Of a DNA stretch of 8,743 nucleotides, positions 5,520 to 8,743 are shown piece after piece. The stretch covers positions 1 through 8,743 of the forward strand of contig CAMATV010000113.1 in the NCBI GenBank assembly GCA_945861235.1. Reading direction: 5' to 3'. The position numbers and the translations under genes are program-made. The notes under the pieces are model-generated. The model worked only from the letters and a program-made list of their open reading frames with translations, searched no databases and was not told the origin of the DNA. Numbering within the stretch: the stretch's first letter is position 1; every line of letters begins with the position of its first letter. The DNA is from Opitutus sp. GAS368 (GTDB lineage Bacteria; Verrucomicrobiota; Verrucomicrobiia; Opitutales; Opitutaceae).

Positions 5520-6086
5520 ATGAAACTTGTCTCGAAAAAACTTTGCCTCGTCCTCGCCAGCGCCGCGCTCCTTGCTGCCGGCTGCAGCAAGAAACCCGAG
5601 CGCCCGAATCCGGGCGCCACGGTGCTCGGGCCACTAGGTGGCGGCGAAAACGTCGCTCCTCCGAGCAATCTTTCAACGGTATCAGATCTCAACACCTCGT
5701 TGCAGCCGCGTCTGGCCGACGGCGTGATCGACGATGGGAGCACCATCCGCGGATTGCTCCAGCCCGTCTATTTTGAATTTGATCAGTCGGCCATCAAGCA
5801 AAGCGAACGCGAGAAGCTGAAAGCGGCCAAAGAGTATCTCGACAAAAACCCCGCCCAGCGCCTCCTCTTGGAAGGTCACGCGGACTGGCGGGGCACGGCG
5901 GAATACAATCTGGGGCTCGGTGATCGCCGCGCGAACGCCGCGAAAAAATACCTGCTTTCGCTCGGAGTTCTCGCCGACAAGCTCGAGGCGAACTCCAAGG
6001 GTAGCCTCGAGGCCAAATCCAATGCCGATGCCGCGTCGATGGATAAAGACCGCCGCGTCGAACTGGTCATTATCAAGGCCAAATAA
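5520..6086 (+). CDS. Pal-like OmpA-domain outer-membrane lipoprotein
   Basis: Peptidoglycan-associated lipoprotein that ties the outer membrane to the cell wall. The ATG at 5520 gives a classic lipoprotein signal: a basic start (MKLVSKK), a hydrophobic core, and lipobox LAAGC with the lipidated Cys22. Ser at +2 predicts outer-membrane sorting. A Pro/Gly-rich linker (about 25-80) leads to the OmpA-like domain (about 82-188), with VYFEFDQSAI (83-92), LEGHADWRGTAEYNLGLG (117-134), RRANAAKKYL (136-145) and a C-terminal DKDRRVEL (175-182). These are the conserved residues that bind meso-diaminopimelate in this family. The length (188) is close to Pal (about 170-180). No tol genes are nearby, so calling it Pal itself rather than another OmpA-type lipoprotein is an inference. 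No Shine-Dalgarno is seen, and an upstream in-frame TTG (5457) is rejected because it would bury the signal peptide. Confidence 0.88.
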   Translation: MKLVSKKLCLVLASAALLAAGCSKKPERPNPGATVLGPLGGGENVAPPSNLSTVSDLNTSLQPRLADGVIDDGSTIRGLLQPVYFEFDQSAIKQSEREKLKAAKEYLDKNPAQRLLLEGHADWRGTAEYNLGLGDRRANAAKKYLLSLGVLADKLEANSKGSLEAKSNADAASMDKDRRVELVIIKAK

Positions 6087-6117
6087 GTTTCCCGCGCACA
6101 GACATTTCTCCAAAGAC

Positions 6118-6149
6118 GAAAAAGCCCCGGAATTTTCCGGGGCTTTTTC
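6118..6149. terminator. Strong bidirectional intrinsic terminator
   Basis: The arms GAAAAAGCCCCGGAA (6118-6132) and TTCCGGGGCTTTTTC (6135-6149) are perfect complements around a TT centre. The G/C-rich stem is flanked by A5 and T5, so it works in either direction. It lies 31 bp after the Pal-like gene and 20 bp after the end of the convergent M20 peptidase gene, serving both. Confidence 0.93.
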
Positions 6150-6169
6150 ATGAGAGAAAAATCGCCAGC

Positions 6170-7540
6170 CTACTCAGCCAGCGCCGCGAGGACACGCCGC
6201 GATGTTTCAATCCCCTTCTGCATGACATCGAGGTTAAAGCTCTCGTTCGGCGCATGCAGATTATCCTCCGGCAGGAAGAGCCCGAACATGACCGAATCCA
6301 ATCCGGTGACCTGTTTAATCTGAGCGATGATCGGCACGCTGCCGCCTTCGCGCAGATACAGCGGTGCCCGTCCCCAAACTTCCGTGACGGCTTGGTCCGC
6401 CGCGCGAAATGCCCGCGCGAGCACCGGCGACTGATCCAGCGGGGTGTTCGCGCGGTCCGGCGGCACCACCACGTACGGATCGCCTTTGTGCTGATCCACG
6501 AACTCGATTTTCACCCCGGAAGGAGTGCGCGCCCGGATCGCGGCCATCACCAGCTGCTTGATTTTTTCGGGCTCCTGATTCGGCACGAGCCGGCAGCTGA
6601 TTTTCGCGAACGCCTTGCTCGGAATGACCGTCTTGGTTCCCTCCCCTTGGTAGCCTCCGCCAATCCCATTGAACTCGAGCGTCGGCTGAAACCGCAGCGC
6701 TTCAAACGGCGAGAATCCCGGCAAAGTATAGAAAGTGTCGATCCCGAGAAAGTCTTTGTAGCTCTGCTCGTCGGCACCCAATTTTTTCAATTCGGCGCGT
6801 TCCCACGGATGCACATCGAGCACCTCTTCATAGAATCCCGGCACGTTCACGAGACCTTCCGGCGTGTGCAGCGACGAAATGATTTCCGCGAGCGCTTGTA
6901 TCGGATTGCGCAAGACGCCGCCGTGGAGCCCCGAGTGCAAGTCCCCCTTCGCCCCGGTTACGTGCAGATCGAACAGCGCCAAACCCCGCAGACCACACGT
7001 GAGCACGACTTGGTCCGCCGTGGGCAGTGCGGTATCCGAAAGGTAAACGAAATCCGCCGCTTGCAGCCGGTCTTTGTGGCTCTCCAGAAATTTCGGGAAA
7101 CTTGGGCTCCCCATCTCTTCTTCGCCTTCGATGAGAAACGTGATCCGCAGCGGAAAGTGGGGATTGGCCTCCAATAATTGCGCGACCGCGGCAATGTTCG
7201 TCATCAGCGGCCCCTTGTTGTCGGCCGCTCCACGTCCATAGATCCGATTGCCGATGATGGTCGGATCGAAGGGCGGCGTCTTCCACAAATTCAGCGGATC
7301 GGCGGGCTGCACGTCGTAGTGGCCGTAAATCACCACGTGCGGCCAGCTCGCGGGCCCGCCGCGCTGAGCAAAAATGATGGGGTGCAGATCAGTCTTCACC
7401 ACCTCGACGGTAAAACCGAGCGAGCCCAACAGATTCGCAACGAATTCTTGGGCCCCCTGCATTCCGTCCCGAAACGTGGAGTCGGCGGAGACGCTGGGAT
7501 GGCGGATAAATTCTTTTAGTTTCTCAACGGGGTCGAACAT
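6170..7540 (-). CDS. M20 family metallopeptidase (CNDP-type dipeptidase)
   Basis: Zinc-dependent exopeptidase of the M20 clan, closest in layout to the cytosolic non-specific dipeptidase / carnosinase branch. It probably cleaves dipeptides in the cytoplasm; there is no signal peptide. All dinuclear-site residues are visible: His74 and Asp76 in YGHYDVQP (72-79), bridging Asp107 in GRGAADNKGP (102-111), catalytic Glu141 and metal ligand Glu142 in EGEEEMGS (138-145), Asp169 in YLSDT, His202 in DLHSGLHGG (201-208, a dimer-contact residue in the family) and His429 in NLHAPNESF (427-435). The insert between about 190 and 310 is the lid/dimerisation domain. The 456 residues are typical. It is not DapE: the DLHSG-x-x-GG and lid pattern is the CNDP type. 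The ATG at 7540 follows GGTGGGTGA, a marginal ribosome site inside a small TTCAC/GTGAA repeat. It is the last of three minus-strand genes. Confidence 0.92.
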   Translation of the reverse strand: MFDPVEKLKEFIRHPSVSADSTFRDGMQGAQEFVANLLGSLGFTVEVVKTDLHPIIFAQRGGPASWPHVVIYGHYDVQPADPLNLWKTPPFDPTIIGNRIYGRGAADNKGPLMTNIAAVAQLLEANPHFPLRITFLIEGEEEMGSPSFPKFLESHKDRLQAADFVYLSDTALPTADQVVLTCGLRGLALFDLHVTGAKGDLHSGLHGGVLRNPIQALAEIISSLHTPEGLVNVPGFYEEVLDVHPWERAELKKLGADEQSYKDFLGIDTFYTLPGFSPFEALRFQPTLEFNGIGGGYQGEGTKTVIPSKAFAKISCRLVPNQEPEKIKQLVMAAIRARTPSGVKIEFVDQHKGDPYVVVPPDRANTPLDQSPVLARAFRAADQAVTEVWGRAPLYLREGGSVPIIAQIKQVTGLDSVMFGLFLPEDNLHAPNESFNLDVMQKGIETSRRVLAALAE

Positions 7541-7735
7541 TCACCCACCGTGAACCAATTCGCTGCCACGCCAATCGGAAAACACGACTACGGAAACTTC
7601 GCGCGGTTCACTGCTCGGTTCGCAGCGCAGCGCGCGGCACCTGCAGCCTGAACGCCGGCAAATCTGCGATCGGTTTCCCCGCGGAAGGGTCGTTCCCCGC
7701 GAGCCACAACCGCCCGGTACAGTGCGCCCGGTGCG

Positions 7736-8362
7736 TCAGGGATTCTTCTTCTTCCCGCGCCGGGACCAAAGCCATAGGCCGATGCAGCCGAGTGCGGCCG
7801 CGACCACGATCCACCGCGAGAAGGAGTGCGTCACGGCCAGACTCCGATTGAGCTGCTCAATGTCGTCTTGAAACTTCACCCAGAGCCAATGACCGAGCCA
7901 CACGAAGACCGGCACGCTGATCAGCGCGGCAAACCCGTCGAAGCAGAAAAATTTCCAAAATGATACCCGCATGGACCCTGCCGTAAAAAAAATCGGCGCG
8001 CGCAATCCCGGCAAGAAACGTCCCAGGAACAATCCCTTCGAGCCATGACGTTCGAACAGGACCTCGACCTTCGCCTGTTTGTCGGCGGGAAAAACTCGCT
8101 GGAACCACGGTGCGGTCCGCAAACGCGTGCCGAAATATCGGCCTGCAAAGAAGGTGATCGAATCGCCGCCCATCACCCCCGCATACATGATGGCACTTAC
8201 GTGGATCCAAGCCCGTTCATCCAACACGCCCAAGGCACCGGCCGCAATGAGGACGATATCTTCGGGGATCGGCAGGCCCAACCCGCAGAGCAACAGCACA
8301 ACAAACGGTCCCCAGAGCGACAGCGGGGTCCCTTGAAATTGATCCAGAATGGCCTCAAGCAT
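7736..8362 (-). CDS. DedA family (SNARE-associated/VTT domain) inner-membrane protein
   Basis: Polytopic inner-membrane protein of the DedA family. Members have been linked to membrane-potential maintenance and to flipping of undecaprenyl-phosphate or phospholipids; which applies here cannot be read from the sequence. Its 208 residues match the usual 200-220. Family landmarks are GLGLPIPED (27-35) with the acidic pair Glu34/Asp35, a re-entrant loop start; GGDSITFFAGRYFG (65-78); and LGRFLPGLRAPIFFTAG (113-129) with the essential-type Arg115 and Arg121. Hydrophobic segments lie at about 15-42, 52-75, 122-130, 138-160 and 183-199. The tail is very basic (RRGKKKNP), consistent with a cytoplasmic C-terminus. 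An in-frame TGA just upstream of the ATG at 8362 rules out a longer start. No Shine-Dalgarno is visible. It lies 150 bp downstream of purH on the same strand. Confidence 0.93.
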   Translation of the reverse strand: MLEAILDQFQGTPLSLWGPFVVLLLCGLGLPIPEDIVLIAAGALGVLDERAWIHVSAIMYAGVMGGDSITFFAGRYFGTRLRTAPWFQRVFPADKQAKVEVLFERHGSKGLFLGRFLPGLRAPIFFTAGSMRVSFWKFFCFDGFAALISVPVFVWLGHWLWVKFQDDIEQLNRSLAVTHSFSRWIVVAAALGCIGLWLWSRRGKKKNP

Positions 8363-8512
8363 GGGTCGTCAGGGTTTGCACGGCAGTCCTCTTGCAGGGC
8401 GGGTGGATACGGACGGCAGCACGAAAGAGAACCTGCATGATGAAATGGATCTGAACGAAGGAGCCGAGACCGGCAGGTTTGGCAATGTCCAAGACCACGG
8501 TGCGCACGAGTC

Positions 8513-8743
8513 TCAGTGCTTAAAGTGCCGCGAAGCCGTGAAGACCATGGCCATTCCGCGTTCATCGGCCGCGGCGATGACCTCCGCGTCACGCACCGAA
8601 CCACCGGGCTGAATCGCTGCCGTGGCCCCGGCCGCAGCCGCGGCGACCAGTCCGTCCGCAAACGGAAACATTGCCTCGCTCGCCACGACCGATCCGCGCA
8701 GATCGAGCCCCGCTTCGCCCGCTTTCCACACCGCGATGCGCGA
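8513..8743 (-). CDS. purH: Bifunctional AICAR formyltransferase / IMP cyclohydrolase, C-terminal end only
   Basis: The last 77 codons of PurH, which carries out the final two steps of IMP synthesis in the cytoplasm. The frame is open to the right edge of the window, so the start and most of the protein lie outside. The visible end is characteristic: SRIAVWKAGEAG, then GSVVASEAMFPFADG, AAIQPGGSVRDAEVIAAAD and a terminal MVFTASRHFKH. It closely follows the usual PurH ending (VASDAFFPF-DG, IQPGGS-RD-EVI, MRHFRH). These segments belong to the AICAR transformylase domain and its nucleotide-binding end. The full-length protein is normally about 510-530 residues. The gene stops at TGA (8513-8515), 150 bp before the dedA-type gene; I see no strong terminator in the gap, so read-through is possible. 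Confidence 0.95.
   Translation of the reverse strand, partial: SRIAVWKAGEAGLDLRGSVVASEAMFPFADGLVAAAAAGATAAIQPGGSVRDAEVIAAADERGMAMVFTASRHFKH

Noticed and set aside
6170..7540. M20 gene as dapE, completing a lysine cluster with dapA and dapB
   Set aside because: Its motifs (YGHYDVQP, EGEEEMGS, DLHSGLHGG) and length of 456 residues fit the CNDP dipeptidase branch; DapE is about 375 residues. It is also far away and on the other strand.
8355..8438. 27-codon minus-strand open frame from ATG 8438 whose TGA overlaps the dedA-type start
   Set aside because: The overlap looks like coupling, but there is no Shine-Dalgarno and the composition (MQVLFRAAVRIHPPCKR) is not protein-like; probably chance.

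Overview
The window is about 8.7 kb of GC-rich bacterial chromosome (by eye near 60% G+C). Gene content is mostly housekeeping: a type IV pilus ATPase, lysine/meso-diaminopimelate synthesis, Holliday-junction repair, a tRNA, an outer-membrane lipoprotein, a dipeptidase, a DedA membrane protein and the end of purH. The mix (PilT, a Pal-like lipoprotein implying a Gram-negative envelope, an ECF sigma gene next to a one-helix membrane protein) and the protein flavour resemble Verrucomicrobiota, perhaps Opitutales. That placement is an inference from remembered family resemblance, not from a search.

Layout. (1) 1-1013, minus: pilT-type ATPase, running off the left edge. (2) 1083-3398, plus: dapA, dapB and ruvA, a probable co-directional unit with an 11-bp gap between the dap genes and an 82-bp C-rich gap before ruvA. 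(3) 3480-4921, minus: an ECF sigma-70 factor followed by a putative membrane anti-sigma factor; an array of 8-bp repeats fills the gap between them, and palindromes overlap the likely sigma promoter. (4) 5097-5171, plus: tRNA-Lys(UUU), followed at once by a decayed C-terminal fragment of a LuxR/NarL-type response regulator. (5) 5520-6086, plus: a Pal/OmpA-domain lipoprotein, sharing a strong bidirectional terminator with the convergent gene. (6) 6170-8743, minus: purH (C-terminal 77 codons only), a DedA family protein and an M20 metallopeptidase.

How the genes relate. DapA and DapB catalyse consecutive steps toward meso-diaminopimelate, used for peptidoglycan and lysine, and the Pal-like lipoprotein belongs to a family that binds that peptidoglycan residue; this is thematic, not proof of co-regulation. 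The sigma/anti-sigma pair is the one clear regulatory module.

I see no CRISPR array, prophage, transposase, toxin-antitoxin pair or unknown multi-gene system. The unusual material is in the gaps: the octamer array, two 12-bp tandem duplications (one doubling a stop codon), a compact G-quadruplex motif upstream of ruvA, the luxR remnant beside a tRNA, and a general lack of Shine-Dalgarno sequences.
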